Source: Streptomyces tibetensis
GTDB taxonomy: Bacteria > Actinomycetota > Actinomycetes > Streptomycetales > Streptomycetaceae
Reading direction: 5' to 3'
NCBI RefSeq assembly: GCF_007655005.1
Contig: NZ_SZVW01000015.1
Span: forward strand, 62,001 to 126,000
Length of the DNA stretch: 64,000 nt
Below are positions 1 through 8,671 of the stretch, in pieces (position 1 is the stretch's first letter; each line of letters begins with the position of its first letter). A program made the translations under genes and the position numbers. Under the pieces are notes generated by a model. It searched no databases and was not told where the DNA came from. It saw only the letters and a list, made by a program, of their open reading frames with translations.

Positions 1-216
1 CGGGCCGTCCATGTCGAAGGCCTGTGACAAGGAGAAGCTGACGCCGTCGCGGATCAGGGCCGCGCCCTCGCGGCGCTTGGCCTCGTCGAGGAAGTTGAGC
101 GTGCCGAGCACGTCGTCCTCACCCCAGCGGCCCCAGTTCGAGTACGCCTTGGCGGCCTCGGCGATCGCCGCCTCGGGATCGGTACGGTCGATACGATCGC
201 CGCTCATCCGGCTCAT
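1..216 (-). CDS. Cyclase-family hydrolase, N-terminal part (cut by window edge)
   Basis: Only the first 72 residues are inside the window. The start (MSRMSGDRID) lies at 216 and overlaps the stop of the upstream fumarylacetoacetate hydrolase by four bases (ATGA), so the two are translationally coupled. The stretch NWGRWGEDDVLGTLNFL is characteristic of the cyclase family (kynurenine formamidase-like, PF04199), whose members are metal-dependent amide or ester hydrolases. The metal-binding His/Asp motif lies beyond the edge, so activity cannot be judged. Pairing with a fumarylacetoacetate hydrolase suggests catabolism of an aromatic or ring-derived compound. The substrate is unknown. Confidence 0.75.
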   Translation of the reverse strand, partial: MSRMSGDRIDRTDPEAAIAEAAKAYSNWGRWGEDDVLGTLNFLDEAKRREGAALIRDGVSFSLSQAFDMDGP

Positions 217-1217
217 CGGTCCTCCTCCGCGACGCAGCGGGTGCGCTGGGCGCCGAGCCCGGTGACCGAGCCGTCCATCACGTCGCCGTCGCGCAGCAGC
301 CGGCCCCAGTGGATGCCGTTGCCGGCCGGGCTGCCGGTGAGGACGAGGTCGCCGGGGAGCAGCCGGGCGGTCTGGGAGATGTACGAGATCAGCCGTGCGA
401 CACCGAAGATCATGTCCTTGGTGGACTCGTCCTGCATGATCTCGCCGTTGAGCTTCAGGGTGACCTGCAGGTCGGAGGGGTCGGCGATGGAGCCGGCCGG
501 GACGATCCACGGGCCGAGCGGAGTGAAGCCGGGGGCGTTCTTGCTGCGCAGCCAGTCGGTGCCGATCGGGGGCATGTCCCGGCGGAAGACAGTCGCGCGG
601 TCGGTCAGGTCGTTGGCGATGGTGTAGCCCGCGACGTACTCCAGCGCCTCCTCCACGGTGACCCGGTAGGCGGGGCGGGAGATCACCGCGGCCAGCTCCA
701 GCTCCCAGTCGGGCTTCTGGGCCCAGGAGGGCAGCACCACGTCGTCGTAGGGGCCGCTGATCGTGGTCGGCAGGCCGATGAAGACGTACGGCAGATCCTC
801 GGCGGCCCGCTTGTCCATGACCGCCGCGACCTCGGCGCGGGCCTCCTCGACGGTGCCCGGGGCATCCGGGGCGCGGTGTGCGACCGCCAGGTCGATCACG
901 TGCTGCCGGTAGTTGGCGCCGGACTGGAAGATCTGCCGGGGCTCGACGGGCGCGTGCACCCGCAGGTCATCGAGCGACAGCCATGCGCCGGCCGGAGCCG
1001 CCGCGAGGGCGTGCAGGCGGGGCAGAGTCGCGTCCCAGCGCTCCAGGAGCGTAAGGGTCGTCAGCGCGGGTTCACCCAGTGCCGCGCGCAGGTCGAGCAC
1101 CCGGCCGTCCGGCTCCACGAGGCCGCAGAACGCGGCTCCGCCCGAGGCGGAGAGAGTGCCGATGGCGAAAGGGCCCGAGAAGGGTGCGAAGGGTGCCGAC
1201 GCGGCTGCGGATTTCAC
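213..1217 (-). CDS. Fumarylacetoacetate hydrolase family protein
   Basis: 334 residues, full length for the family. The C-terminal two thirds carry the FAH fold: LPYVFIGLPTTISGPYDDV, the metal-ligand region DWELELAAVI, the TIANDLTDR segment and LTGSPAGNG near the C-terminus. Family members cleave C-C bonds of beta-diketo acids or act as hydratases or decarboxylases in aromatic degradation, using a divalent metal. The stop overlaps the cyclase-family gene start by four bases, so both form one operon. A LysR regulator is divergent, which suggests inducer-dependent control. The exact substrate cannot be read from sequence. Confidence 0.88.
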   Translation of the reverse strand: MKSAAASAPFAPFSGPFAIGTLSASGGAAFCGLVEPDGRVLDLRAALGEPALTTLTLLERWDATLPRLHALAAAPAGAWLSLDDLRVHAPVEPRQIFQSGANYRQHVIDLAVAHRAPDAPGTVEEARAEVAAVMDKRAAEDLPYVFIGLPTTISGPYDDVVLPSWAQKPDWELELAAVISRPAYRVTVEEALEYVAGYTIANDLTDRATVFRRDMPPIGTDWLRSKNAPGFTPLGPWIVPAGSIADPSDLQVTLKLNGEIMQDESTKDMIFGVARLISYISQTARLLPGDLVLTGSPAGNGIHWGRLLRDGDVMDGSVTGLGAQRTRCVAEEDR

Positions 1218-1260
1218 GGAGACGTCCTCCCGATTGCGGTCCCACCAATCTGGCCCGTAA

Positions 1261-1293
1261 ATTGCAATCAGGGAAATCGATTCCCTCTATATA
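1261..1293. promoter_or_regulatory. Divergent operator/promoter between FAH operon and LysR gene
   Basis: An AT-rich island in the 128-bp divergent gap holds a short palindrome ATTGCAAT (1261-1268), an inverted repeat GGGAA-N5-TTCCC (1271-1285) and a TATATA run (1288-1293). The placement fits a LysR binding site plus promoter serving one or both genes. This is inferred from symmetry and position only. Confidence 0.45.
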
Positions 1294-1345
1294 AGAATCC
1301 AGCCGGTGAATACCGATGGGGCCGGCTCCGGAATTGGGATGCATC

Positions 1346-2281
1346 GTGAACTTGGCCAGCCTGGACCTCAACCTGGTCGTTGCCCTGCGCGCCCTCCTGC
1401 AGGAGCGCAACGTCACCAGGGCCGGCCGGCGCATCGGGCTCAGCCAACCCGCGATGAGCGCGGCCCTGGCCCGGCTGCGCCGCCACTTCGACGACGACCT
1501 GCTCGCCCGGGTGGGCGGAGGCTACGAACTGACCGCTCTCGGGCAGGCCCTCCTCGACCGAACCACCACCGCCTGCGACCTGCTGGAGCGCGTCTTCGCC
1601 AGTCAGGCCGAATTCGACCCCTCCCGCGAGGAACACGAGTTCACGCTGATCGCCTCGGACTACGCGGTTGCCGTCTTCGGCGCCGAACTCGCCCGGACCC
1701 TCCAAGCCGAGGCACCAGGCATCCGGCTCAGGTTCAAACAGGTACCCAACGAATTCATCGACAGCACCGGGTCCCTGCTCAGCACCGTGGACGGGCTACT
1801 GCTGCCCCACGGCATCATTCGCGGCTTCCCCACGGTCGAGCTCTACCAGGACAGCTGGGTCTTCCTCGTCGCCGACGACAACCCCGAGGTCGGTGAGCAG
1901 CTCACCCTCGACGACCTGGCCCGACTGCCGTGGGTGACCTACCAACGAGCCTACGACGCCCCCGCCGCCCGCCAGATCGCCGCGCTCGGCATCGAGCCGC
2001 GCGTGGCGGTCTCCGTCGACAGTTTCCAGCTGATGCCACTCCTGGTCGCGGGCACCCGCCGGGTAGCTCTCCTTCAGAGGCGTCTCGCCGACGAGCTGGA
2101 CGGACTCGCACACGTCCGCATCATGGAACCGCCCTATGAGGCCGTGCCGATCCAGCAGGCCTTGTGGTGGCATCCGGTACACACGCACGACGCGGCGCAC
2201 ATGTGGCTGCGGGAGACGGCGGCCCGGGTCGCCGAGGCCGTGGAGGCACGGCGGCCCACGATCTGCAGTCCGCCGAATTGA
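1346..2281 (+). CDS. LysR-family transcriptional regulator
   Basis: About 311 residues from the GTG at 1346 (VNLASLDLNLVVALRALLQ). An in-frame start at 1316 exists but would add ten residues before the typical LysR beginning. The winged helix-turn-helix covers roughly residues 5-65 (RNVTRAGRRIGLSQPAMSAA), followed by a periplasmic-binding-like effector domain to the C-terminus. It is divergent from the FAH/cyclase operon and most likely regulates it in response to a pathway metabolite. The 3' end faces the kinase gene across a hairpin. Confidence 0.88.
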   Translation: MNLASLDLNLVVALRALLQERNVTRAGRRIGLSQPAMSAALARLRRHFDDDLLARVGGGYELTALGQALLDRTTTACDLLERVFASQAEFDPSREEHEFTLIASDYAVAVFGAELARTLQAEAPGIRLRFKQVPNEFIDSTGSLLSTVDGLLLPHGIIRGFPTVELYQDSWVFLVADDNPEVGEQLTLDDLARLPWVTYQRAYDAPAARQIAALGIEPRVAVSVDSFQLMPLLVAGTRRVALLQRRLADELDGLAHVRIMEPPYEAVPIQQALWWHPVHTHDAAHMWLRETAARVAEAVEARRPTICSPPN

Positions 2282-2331
2282 GGACGGGTTGGGGGCCCTT
2301 GCATCGCTGTCACGGAGCGTCACGACCTCAG

Positions 2332-2373
2332 CGACCCGGCGCCGGACCGGAAGGGCCCGGCACCGCCGGGTCG
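2332..2373. terminator. Hairpin between convergent LysR and kinase genes
   Basis: A 10-bp perfect stem CGACCCGGCG / CGCCGGGTCG (2332-2341 with 2364-2373), with a further CCGG/CCGG pairing inside the loop, lies in the 105-bp gap between two convergent genes. It is probably a bidirectional terminator. It has no U-tract, as is common in Streptomyces. Confidence 0.5.
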
Positions 2374-2386
2374 GCAGGCTCAGCCG

Positions 2387-3940
2387 TCAGCGCCGGGTGA
2401 GGGTGGACGGCGCCCCGGCGGTCGGGTGATCTTCGTCGCGCAGGCCCAAGGTGTCTCGGCCGGTCATCGTCACGACGTAGATACTGCCGTTGGGGCAGCC
2501 GAGCTCGGCCGTCGGATCGGTGGGCTCGCTGGTGTCCGCCTTGAGGACCAATTGGTCCTTGCGTATCTCCTGCAGCCGCAGGGTCTCGGTGCATCCCAGC
2601 TCGAGCTTGGTGTTCACTTCGGTCACTCTGCTGACCTGCTTGCCCACCCGCTCACCTCGTTGTGCCGGGTGGAGAGTCAAAGTGACGCTGAACCGGTTGG
2701 TGTGGGGCTCAGTGAAGCCGTCAGGAGTGGGATTGCCCGGCCCGGTGCCGACCCATGTACCTGCCCAGGCCTCGGGAAGCGAAGTGGCAGCCGATGACGA
2801 CGAAGGCGTCCCGTCGGAGGCGTCATCGCCGGAGAAATGCCGCACCAGGAACGTGCCCGTCGCGGCCATCAAGGCCACGGTCACAGTCCCGGCGACCGCC
2901 CGGCCGGTACGGCCGGACACCCACCGTCGCACGGCGTCGACACGCGGCAGGACGGCGGTCCGTGCGTCGGCGGAAGCCGGGCCGTCTTCGGGCTCACGTG
3001 ACACAGCCGCCACAGACGGCGGTTGCACTGTTGCGGAGATCAACGCGTGCGCCTCCTCCTCCCGCACGGCGAGATCTTTCTCCAGCCCTTCGGGCAGCAA
3101 CTGCGGCCAGGTACCGCACCGCCCGCCCAGGCGTTCCAGCAGCACGCTGACGGTGTCGGGCGTGGCCCGCTGCTCGGGGTCCTTGGCCAGACAGGACCGC
3201 AGGAGCGGGACCAGAGCCGCCGGGACGCCGTCGAGGTTCGGCTCCTGGTGCACGATGCGGTAGAGCAGCACCGCGGGCGAGAACTCGTCGTTGGGGTTGG
3301 AAAACGGGCCCCGTCCCGTCGCCGCGTACACCAGTACCGCAGCCAGCGAGAAGACGTCGCCCGGTGCACCCGATTCCCCGGCACTCACCTGCTCCGGCGC
3401 CAGATAGCCGGGAGAACCGATCACACCGCCCGTCCTCGTGTGACGGGTGTCCTCCCTCGCGCGCGCGATCCCGAAATCGATGAGCAGAGGACTACGGCGG
3501 CCCAACAGCACATTGGACGGCTTGACATCCCGGTGGGCCAGTCCCGCCCCGTGCACCGCTGCCAGCGCCCCGAAAAGCTCGGCCGCCAGTGCCAGGACGC
3601 ACGGCTCGGACAGCCGGCCGTACCGCTGCACCCACTCCGCCAGGGACGGCGCCGCCACGTACTCGGTTGCGAGCCACTGCGGGCGCTGCCCTGGAGGGCT
3701 GTAGTCCACCACCGCAGGCGTCCAGGGCGAGCGCACCCGGTCGCTGTTACGGATTTCCCGCGCGAACCGCTCCTCGAACCCCGGTCCCCGTCCGACCTCG
3801 GCACGCACCGTCTTGAGCGCCAGCGGCCGCCCCGACACCGTCCGGGACAGATACACCCGCCCCATTCCGCCCTCACCGAGCCGCGCCAGCAGTGGATAGC
3901 CACCGAGAGCTTCCGGATCCGACCCGTCCAGCAACTCCAC
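2387..3940 (-). CDS. Membrane-anchored Ser/Thr protein kinase (PknB/Hanks type)
   Basis: 517 residues from the GTG at 3940 (VELLDGSDPEALGGYPLL), which gives the usual short lead before the kinase domain; an in-frame ATG at 4024 would add 28 atypical residues. The kinase domain spans about residues 14-280, with the glycine loop GEGGMG (22-27), catalytic lysine in LALKTV (K43), catalytic loop HRDVKPSNVLL and DFGIARA. A Pro/Ser-rich linker leads to one membrane helix (AVAGTVTVALMAATGTFLV) and an extracellular domain of about 130 residues with two cysteines, probably a sensor. The ligand and targets are unknown. Confidence 0.9.
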   Translation of the reverse strand: MELLDGSDPEALGGYPLLARLGEGGMGRVYLSRTVSGRPLALKTVRAEVGRGPGFEERFAREIRNSDRVRSPWTPAVVDYSPPGQRPQWLATEYVAAPSLAEWVQRYGRLSEPCVLALAAELFGALAAVHGAGLAHRDVKPSNVLLGRRSPLLIDFGIARAREDTRHTRTGGVIGSPGYLAPEQVSAGESGAPGDVFSLAAVLVYAATGRGPFSNPNDEFSPAVLLYRIVHQEPNLDGVPAALVPLLRSCLAKDPEQRATPDTVSVLLERLGGRCGTWPQLLPEGLEKDLAVREEEAHALISATVQPPSVAAVSREPEDGPASADARTAVLPRVDAVRRWVSGRTGRAVAGTVTVALMAATGTFLVRHFSGDDASDGTPSSSSAATSLPEAWAGTWVGTGPGNPTPDGFTEPHTNRFSVTLTLHPAQRGERVGKQVSRVTEVNTKLELGCTETLRLQEIRKDQLVLKADTSEPTDPTAELGCPNGSIYVVTMTGRDTLGLRDEDHPTAGAPSTLTRR

Positions 3941-4129
3941 GCCCCGCCGCCCTCTCAGATTTGCACTGCCGATCAAGTTCAGCCCCGGACCAACCAAGCG
4001 CCGCATCCGTGACATCGGCACCAAGCATCACCTGTCACCCCCGTGATGCACCATTCTCAGCCACAACGTCCGGCAGCCCGAGAACAGGTCACTGGGCGAG
4101 AGCCAACGTGGGCGGTCGGGAGGGCACAC

Positions 4130-4490
4130 ATGGGCATAGATCCCGATTTGTTCAGTTATGTTCCCGTCATGGCATCGGGTTGGGGCGGTGTTCCTGCGGC
4201 CTCGCGGTCGTCCAGGGGTCGGGGCAGTGAAGGTTTCGGTGCTCCGGCCGGGTGGGCGGCCTTCCGGCAGATGTGCCGGAAGTCACGGCGGACGCGGGCA
4301 GGGGTGAGTCACGATCCGCAAGATCACCGCCCGCGGCGGACGCCGATCCGGCGCTTGTCTCCCACTACGGCACCACCGGCGAACTGTTCTGGGCCATTTT
4401 TGGATATGGACCGGGAGGCTACGACGGCGCCCCGCTGCGTGCCCCCGAGCTGCCGGCGACGCCTCTCAAACCGCGCGGAAGGGGTTCGCT
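4130..4490 (+). pseudogene. Possible frameshifted small gene in a 630-bp gene-poor stretch
   Basis: Between the kinase (start 3940) and the reductase (end 4573) no intact gene is convincing. An ATG at 4130 follows GGAGGG at good spacing and opens MGIDPDLFSYVPVMASGW with unusually AT-rich codons for this genome, then turns into arginine-rich, non-protein-like sequence. A neighbouring frame then reads GTTGELFWAIFGYGPGGYDG, which looks like real protein. This could be one gene split by a frameshift, or chance. The family is not recognised. Confidence 0.25.
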
Positions 4491-4572
4491 GGACTGGGTA
4501 AATGGCCAGGCGATGGGAGCCGGGTGGGCGACGTGTCGCCGCGACTCGCCTCCCGCCCTCCCTGGGGAACCC

Positions 4573-5256
4573 CTAACGGAAGGCCCCCGTGCCGCCTTCC
4601 GCTTCTTGGTGGCTCGGTCCGGCCGCGTATGCCAGCGGAGGTGCGATTGCTTGCGCATCCGCTCCTTCGCCGACCCATAGGGCGATGAACAGCGCGGCGG
4701 TCGCTTCCAGGAGTCCCGCACGTTCGAGACCGCCGCCGGCCACGGGTTCGCAGCCCACGTCCCGCACCAACTCGCGTACACGCACCAGGGCCGTCTCGTC
4801 GTCCCCGCAGATGGGCACGGCCAGTGGGCGCCCGTCGAAGACGGGCGGCCGCATGCGCCACACGTCCTCGTGGCAGAGGTTGAAAGCCTTGACCACGCGG
4901 GCTCCCGGTGCCGCCGCGGCGAGTTGCTGCGCAGCTGAGGGTCTCCCTTCTGTCAGCAGCCGGAAGCCCGGCCCGACCGGGTTGGAGCAGTCGAGCAGCA
5001 CCTTGCCCTCCAGGGCGACATGCAGGTCCCGTGCCACGTCTGCCCCCGCTCCGAAGGGCAGCGCGGCCAACACCACATGACCGGACTCGGCCGCCGCGCG
5101 CAGACCGGCAGGCTTCGCGCTGCCGCCGATGCGCGTCGCGAGCCGCTCCGCCTTGTGCGCGTCCCGCCCCCCGATGATCACCTCGTGCCCGGCCCGTACC
5201 CAGTGGGTGGCGAGCGCGTCGGCCATGTTGCCCGTGCCCAGTACGCCGATTCTCAT
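4573..5256 (-). CDS. NADPH-dependent F420 reductase-family / NAD(P)-binding protein
   Basis: 227 residues from the ATG at 5256, preceded by GGAGAGGGG. The N-terminal Rossmann motif RIGVLGTGNMADALATHW (GxGxxA) is followed by IIGGRD, typical of the F420H2:NADP oxidoreductase family and its short NADP_Rossmann relatives. KVLLDCSNPV and VVKAFNLC match the family pattern of 'D-x-TNP' and 'KAFN'. The enzyme probably moves hydride between NADP and a deazaflavin or small substrate; F420 use is inferred from family. It is divergent from an HxlR regulator 73 bp away, the likely redox-responsive controller. Confidence 0.8.
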   Translation of the reverse strand: MRIGVLGTGNMADALATHWVRAGHEVIIGGRDAHKAERLATRIGGSAKPAGLRAAAESGHVVLAALPFGAGADVARDLHVALEGKVLLDCSNPVGPGFRLLTEGRPSAAQQLAAAAPGARVVKAFNLCHEDVWRMRPPVFDGRPLAVPICGDDETALVRVRELVRDVGCEPVAGGGLERAGLLEATAALFIALWVGEGADAQAIAPPLAYAAGPSHQEAEGGTGAFR

Positions 5257-5329
5257 CCCGTGGCCCCTCTCCGTGCCTGCTTCGGCTGTTCCCCCGACGC
5301 TAGAAGGTGGTTCGGGCACCATTTGGTAG

Positions 5330-5710
5330 GTGACGACCGACGCCTTCCTCGCCGACTGCCGCGCCCGCCTCGCCTTCGACCTGCTCTCCAACACCTGGAA
5401 CGCCGTGGTGCTCTGGGCACTGCGCGACGGCCCGACGCGCCCGGTCGAACTACGGGAGCGGATCGGGGGCATCAGTTCCAAAGTCCTCACCGAGACTCTG
5501 CGCCGCCTGCAGTTCAACGGACTGGTCGACCGGCAGGCACACCCCGACGCACCGTCACGGGTCGAGTACCGACTCACCGCCCTGGGCCGGACTTTGCTCG
5601 GACCCATCGACGCCGTCGGCGCATGGGTCTTCGAGTACGGCGATGAGGTCATGGCAGCTCAGGAAGCAGCATGCACTCCCGGCCCGCAGTCCTCCCGTCC
5701 AACTTGCTAG
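5330..5710 (+). CDS. HxlR-family transcriptional regulator
   Basis: 126 residues from GTG at 5330 (VTTDAFLADCRARLAFDLL). A single winged helix-turn-helix of the HxlR type: NTWNAVVLWALRDGPTRPVEL, then ISSKVLTETLRRLQFNGLV and a wing ending SRVEYRLTALG. HxlR proteins are dimeric repressors or activators that often respond to quinones, formaldehyde or oxidative stress, some through a conserved N-terminal cysteine; here a cysteine occurs at position 10. Divergent placement suggests control of the F420-type reductase. After it, 5711-5825 holds nothing recognisable. Confidence 0.85.
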   Translation: MTTDAFLADCRARLAFDLLSNTWNAVVLWALRDGPTRPVELRERIGGISSKVLTETLRRLQFNGLVDRQAHPDAPSRVEYRLTALGRTLLGPIDAVGAWVFEYGDEVMAAQEAACTPGPQSSRPTC

Positions 5711-5825
5711 ACCTCACCCGCGAGGGGCAACGAGGGGGGGCAGGCCGAAGCAGGCGCTTCGGCACGTGGTGGTGGAGGAGGCGGCTTGCGCAGGCCGTTC
5801 GGGTTGCGCGGTTCCCGTCCGGCGG

Positions 5826-6108
5826 TCACCGCAGCGGTCGTACCGACTGCCGGATGACCGGTTGGGTGCTGAGCACCACGTGGTTGTCGGCCGCCAGGCG
5901 CTGCTCGCGCTCCAGCGCCAGTCTGACCGCGGTGCGGCCCAGGTCCTCGTAGGGCACCCGGACCGTGGTGAGCGCGGGAGAGAGGTCGGCCGCGAAGGGC
6001 ACGTCGTCGAAGCCGACGAGCGAGACCTTTCCCGGGACGTCGAGACCGGCCTCGCGCAGGGACAACGCAAGCGGCGCCGCCGACGGCGCACGCTTGCGTT
6101 CAGTGGAC
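5826..6108 (-). pseudogene. Truncated LacI-family regulator, C-terminal remnant
   Basis: Reading leftward from about 6080, LALSLREAGLDVPGKVSLVG followed by FDDVPFAADLSPALTTVRVP is the conserved last third of a LacI/GalR effector domain. No N-terminal helix-turn-helix or the first two thirds of the effector domain is present upstream, and there is no ribosome-binding site. Similarity stops at the inner edge of a fold-back hairpin (6064-6100). The fragment is therefore a relic, not a working regulator; the intact LacI gene at 46.5 kb is a different protein. Confidence 0.7.
6064..6100. repeat. Fold-back inverted repeat at the LacI truncation point
   Basis: AACGCAAGCG (6064-6073) is repeated inverted as CGCTTGCGTT (6091-6100), with a second nested pair GCGCCG/CGGCGC around a CCGA loop and a single bulged A. 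It forms a nearly perfect 16-bp hairpin. One arm is part of the LacI coding sequence (codons for PLAL) and the other lies where homology is lost, so the duplication could mark the breakpoint. Confidence 0.6.
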
Positions 6109-6221
6109 GCCGAACTACGCCGCCCCGCAGCGCTGGAGAGCCGTGCGCGTGGGGTGAGTCAGCCCTCTGAGGCCACGGTCGGCGCGGTTGCCCGGGCCGT
6201 GGTGGGCGACCCATGCCGCGG

Positions 6222-6251
6222 CCGGTGGCCGGGCCGAGGCCCGGCCACCGG
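6222..6251 (-). terminator. Strong hairpin terminator after acyl-CoA dehydrogenase
   Basis: CCGGTGGCCGGGC and GCCCGGCCACCGG form a 13-bp perfect GC-rich stem closed by a CGAG tetraloop, 18 bp beyond the acyl-CoA dehydrogenase stop codon. There is no U-tract, as is usual in Streptomyces. Confidence 0.75.
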
Positions 6252-6268
6252 TGAGGGATACGGCGCGC

Positions 6269-7993
6269 CTACTGGGCCATCTCGTACGTGCCGGACAGCG
6301 CCTCGACCCGCTGCCAGACTCGCTTCGTGCGCGCCTCGTCGACGACCGGCCGCCGGACCGAGGCCAGTGCCCACTCCTGCTGCTGGTCGGTCGCCGAATC
6401 CTTGCCGTGCAGTTCGACGGCGTGCCCGGAGAAGTCCCGTACGAGGACGGCGAAAAGCTCGTCGAGTACGTCCTCGTCGAGTCCGGTCAGGCCGGCCTGC
6501 TCCAGGACGAGCTGCCCGTGCACGACGAGCGCGAAGAGCTGGCCGATCGAGAGGACGAGGTCGAGGTCCCGGCTCTGCTCCGCGTCGAGGGCGGCCGTGG
6601 CGACGAACTCGCTGAGCGCGTCGGCCTGTTCGCGCAGGCGAGTGACGTTGGGCAGGTGCGCGTACGCCTCGAAGGCCGGGCGCCAGTCGTGGAAGCGCAC
6701 CGAGCCCAGGCCCCGGGCCGGGCCCTGCCGGAACAGGAAGTCGTCGTCGGCCGCGTCGAGGCGGGTCGGCACACTGGGGTAATCGGCCGGGTCGAGGAGA
6801 TGGTTGCGCATGAACTTCAAGATCAACGCCAGGTTGACGTGGACCGTGCCCTCCAGCTTCGGCAGGCTGCGGATCTCCACGGCCGCCTGGCTGAAGTAGT
6901 TGTCCTTCTCGAAGCCCTTGGCGGCGATGACGTCCCACATCAGGTCGATGACCTTCTCGCCCTCGGTGGTCACCTTCATCTTCGTCATCGGGTTGAAGAG
7001 CAGGTAGCGGCGGTCGTCCGGGCCGGCGGAGCGGAAGTAGTCGACAGCGCGGTCGCTGAACAGCTTCATGCCGACGAGCCTGACGTATGCGTCGGTCAGC
7101 TCCCGCCGCACGTGCGGGAAGGCGGTGACGGGCCGGCCGTAGAGGACGCGATTGCTCGCGTGGGTGACGGCCTCGTACATCGCGTGCTCGCAGATGCCGA
7201 TCGAGGCGGTGCACAGGTTGAACTTGCCTACGTTGATCGTGTTGAGGGCGGCGTCGAAGGCCGCACGTCCGGTGTGCAGGACGTCACCGGACGTTACGGG
7301 ATAGTCCTCCAGGCGGAACTCGCTGACGAACTTGGACGAGTCGACGACGTTCTTGACCAGGTGGTAGGCCGGGTGACGGCTGTCGGCGGCGAAGAACACA
7401 TAGCCGTCGGGGCCCTCGACGTCGGTACGGCGGCCGAAGACGGAGACGAGTCCGGCGGCGTTGCCGTTGCCGATGTAGTACTTGGAGCCGGTGGCGCGGA
7501 AGCCGCCGTCGCCGTCGGGCTCCAGCAGCATGTCGGTGGAGTAGATGTCGGCGCCGTGGGCCTTCTCGGACAAGCCGAACGCGAACACCTCCCCCTGCGA
7601 GAGGAGTTCCGCGGCGCGGGCGCGGGCGGCGGCGTTGTCGCTCTGCCAGACCGGGCCGAGGCCGAGGATGGTGACCTGCCAGGCGTACCAGTAGTCCAGG
7701 CCGTAGAAGCCGAGGATCTCGTTGAGCGCGGCGATACGGGCGGTGTCCCACCGCTTGTCGGGCTCCCCTTCCCCTGCGGTGGACGACGGCGTCAGGAAGG
7801 TGGCGAACAGGCTCTCCTTCGCGGCGAAGGCGAGGAAGTCACCGAGCCATGCGCGGGTCCGGTAGTCCTCGATCAGCTGCCGCTTCCCGCGCTCCTCGAA
7901 CCAGTCGACGGTGGCACGCAGCAAACGGCGCGTCTCGGGGTCGAAGTGCGCGGGGTCGTAGGTGCGCGGGTTGAAGAGCAGTTGGTCAGCCAT
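6269..7993 (-). CDS. Acyl-CoA dehydrogenase family protein
   Basis: 574 residues. The middle of the protein shows FAFGLSEKAHGADIYSTDM and RATGSKYYIGNGNAAGLVSV, the flavin and substrate-binding signature of acyl-CoA dehydrogenases, followed by the C-terminal helical bundle (YGRPVTAFPHVRRELTDAY). It is longer than the usual 380-400 residues because of an N-terminal extension and a C-terminal segment of about 150 residues, as in the large multidomain-like actinobacterial acyl-CoA dehydrogenases. It oxidises acyl-CoA thioesters to enoyl-CoA using FAD; chain specificity is unknown. It lies 94 bp downstream of padR and is probably repressed by it. Confidence 0.88.
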   Translation of the reverse strand: MADQLLFNPRTYDPAHFDPETRRLLRATVDWFEERGKRQLIEDYRTRAWLGDFLAFAAKESLFATFLTPSSTAGEGEPDKRWDTARIAALNEILGFYGLDYWYAWQVTILGLGPVWQSDNAAARARAAELLSQGEVFAFGLSEKAHGADIYSTDMLLEPDGDGGFRATGSKYYIGNGNAAGLVSVFGRRTDVEGPDGYVFFAADSRHPAYHLVKNVVDSSKFVSEFRLEDYPVTSGDVLHTGRAAFDAALNTINVGKFNLCTASIGICEHAMYEAVTHASNRVLYGRPVTAFPHVRRELTDAYVRLVGMKLFSDRAVDYFRSAGPDDRRYLLFNPMTKMKVTTEGEKVIDLMWDVIAAKGFEKDNYFSQAAVEIRSLPKLEGTVHVNLALILKFMRNHLLDPADYPSVPTRLDAADDDFLFRQGPARGLGSVRFHDWRPAFEAYAHLPNVTRLREQADALSEFVATAALDAEQSRDLDLVLSIGQLFALVVHGQLVLEQAGLTGLDEDVLDELFAVLVRDFSGHAVELHGKDSATDQQQEWALASVRRPVVDEARTKRVWQRVEALSGTYEMAQ

Positions 7994-8087
7994 GGTGAGG
8001 ACGCCTTTCGGCTGGTGGACGGATGGGGATCGAGAGGTATGGCGGCCGGAGAGACAGAGCGGTCGCGGCCAGTGCGGTGGAGTGCGG

Positions 8088-8660
8088 TCACCGGCCCGGG
8101 CCGAACCGGGCCAGCGTGGCGAGCACGTCGTCCAGCCAGCCGATCATCATCCGCTCGTAGGCGATGCCGCCGCGCAGGACGACGTGCTGAAGCTCCCGCT
8201 CCGCGTCCGGCGGCGCTCCTGGAGCGGTCGCGCCCGCTTCGGGTCCCGTGAAGTCCCGCTCCTCGCCTGCCAGATAGTGCTCCAGCCGGTCCCGGTGCGC
8301 CTGCCGGTGCCGCTCCACCTCGCGGATCAGGGCGGCCGGGTCGTCGAAGGCCGCGCCCCGGATCTTCACCGCCAGGTCGTGGCGGACACTCTCCGGCTCG
8401 ATCGGATCGTGCAACCACGAGGACAGCGCGGCCCGGCCGAGGTCGGCGACGGAGTACTCCTTCTTGTCCGGCCGTCCCTGCTGCGGGACGTCCCGGGCCT
8501 CGACCCAGCCGTCGCTCTCCATGCGCTTCAGCACGCGATAGATCTGCTGGTGGGTCGCGGTCCAGAAGTAGCCGATGGACCGTTCGAAACGCCGGGCCAG
8601 CTCATAGCCGGACCCCGGCTTCTCCAGGAGCGACACCAGGATCGCGTGTTCGAGCGCCAT
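8088..8660 (-). CDS. PadR-family transcriptional regulator
   Basis: 190 residues from the ATG at 8660 (MALEHAILVSLLEKPGSGYELA). The winged helix-turn-helix occupies residues 1-85, with the typical PadR segment IGYFWTATHQQIYRVLKRME and GRPDKKEYSVADLGRAAL. A C-terminal dimerisation domain follows (LIREVERHRQAHRDRLEHYL). PadR proteins repress detoxification or lipid genes until a small phenolic or other effector binds. A perfect dyad 12 bp upstream of the start suggests autorepression, extending to the acyl-CoA dehydrogenase gene downstream. Confidence 0.9.
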   Translation of the reverse strand: MALEHAILVSLLEKPGSGYELARRFERSIGYFWTATHQQIYRVLKRMESDGWVEARDVPQQGRPDKKEYSVADLGRAALSSWLHDPIEPESVRHDLAVKIRGAAFDDPAALIREVERHRQAHRDRLEHYLAGEERDFTGPEAGATAPGAPPDAERELQHVVLRGGIAYERMMIGWLDDVLATLARFGPGR

Positions 8661-8671
8661 GACGACGATCG

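Noticed and set aside
5826..6065. LacI-like 79-codon frame considered as a small intact regulator
   Set aside because: It lacks a DNA-binding domain and ribosome site and only keeps the effector-domain C-terminus.
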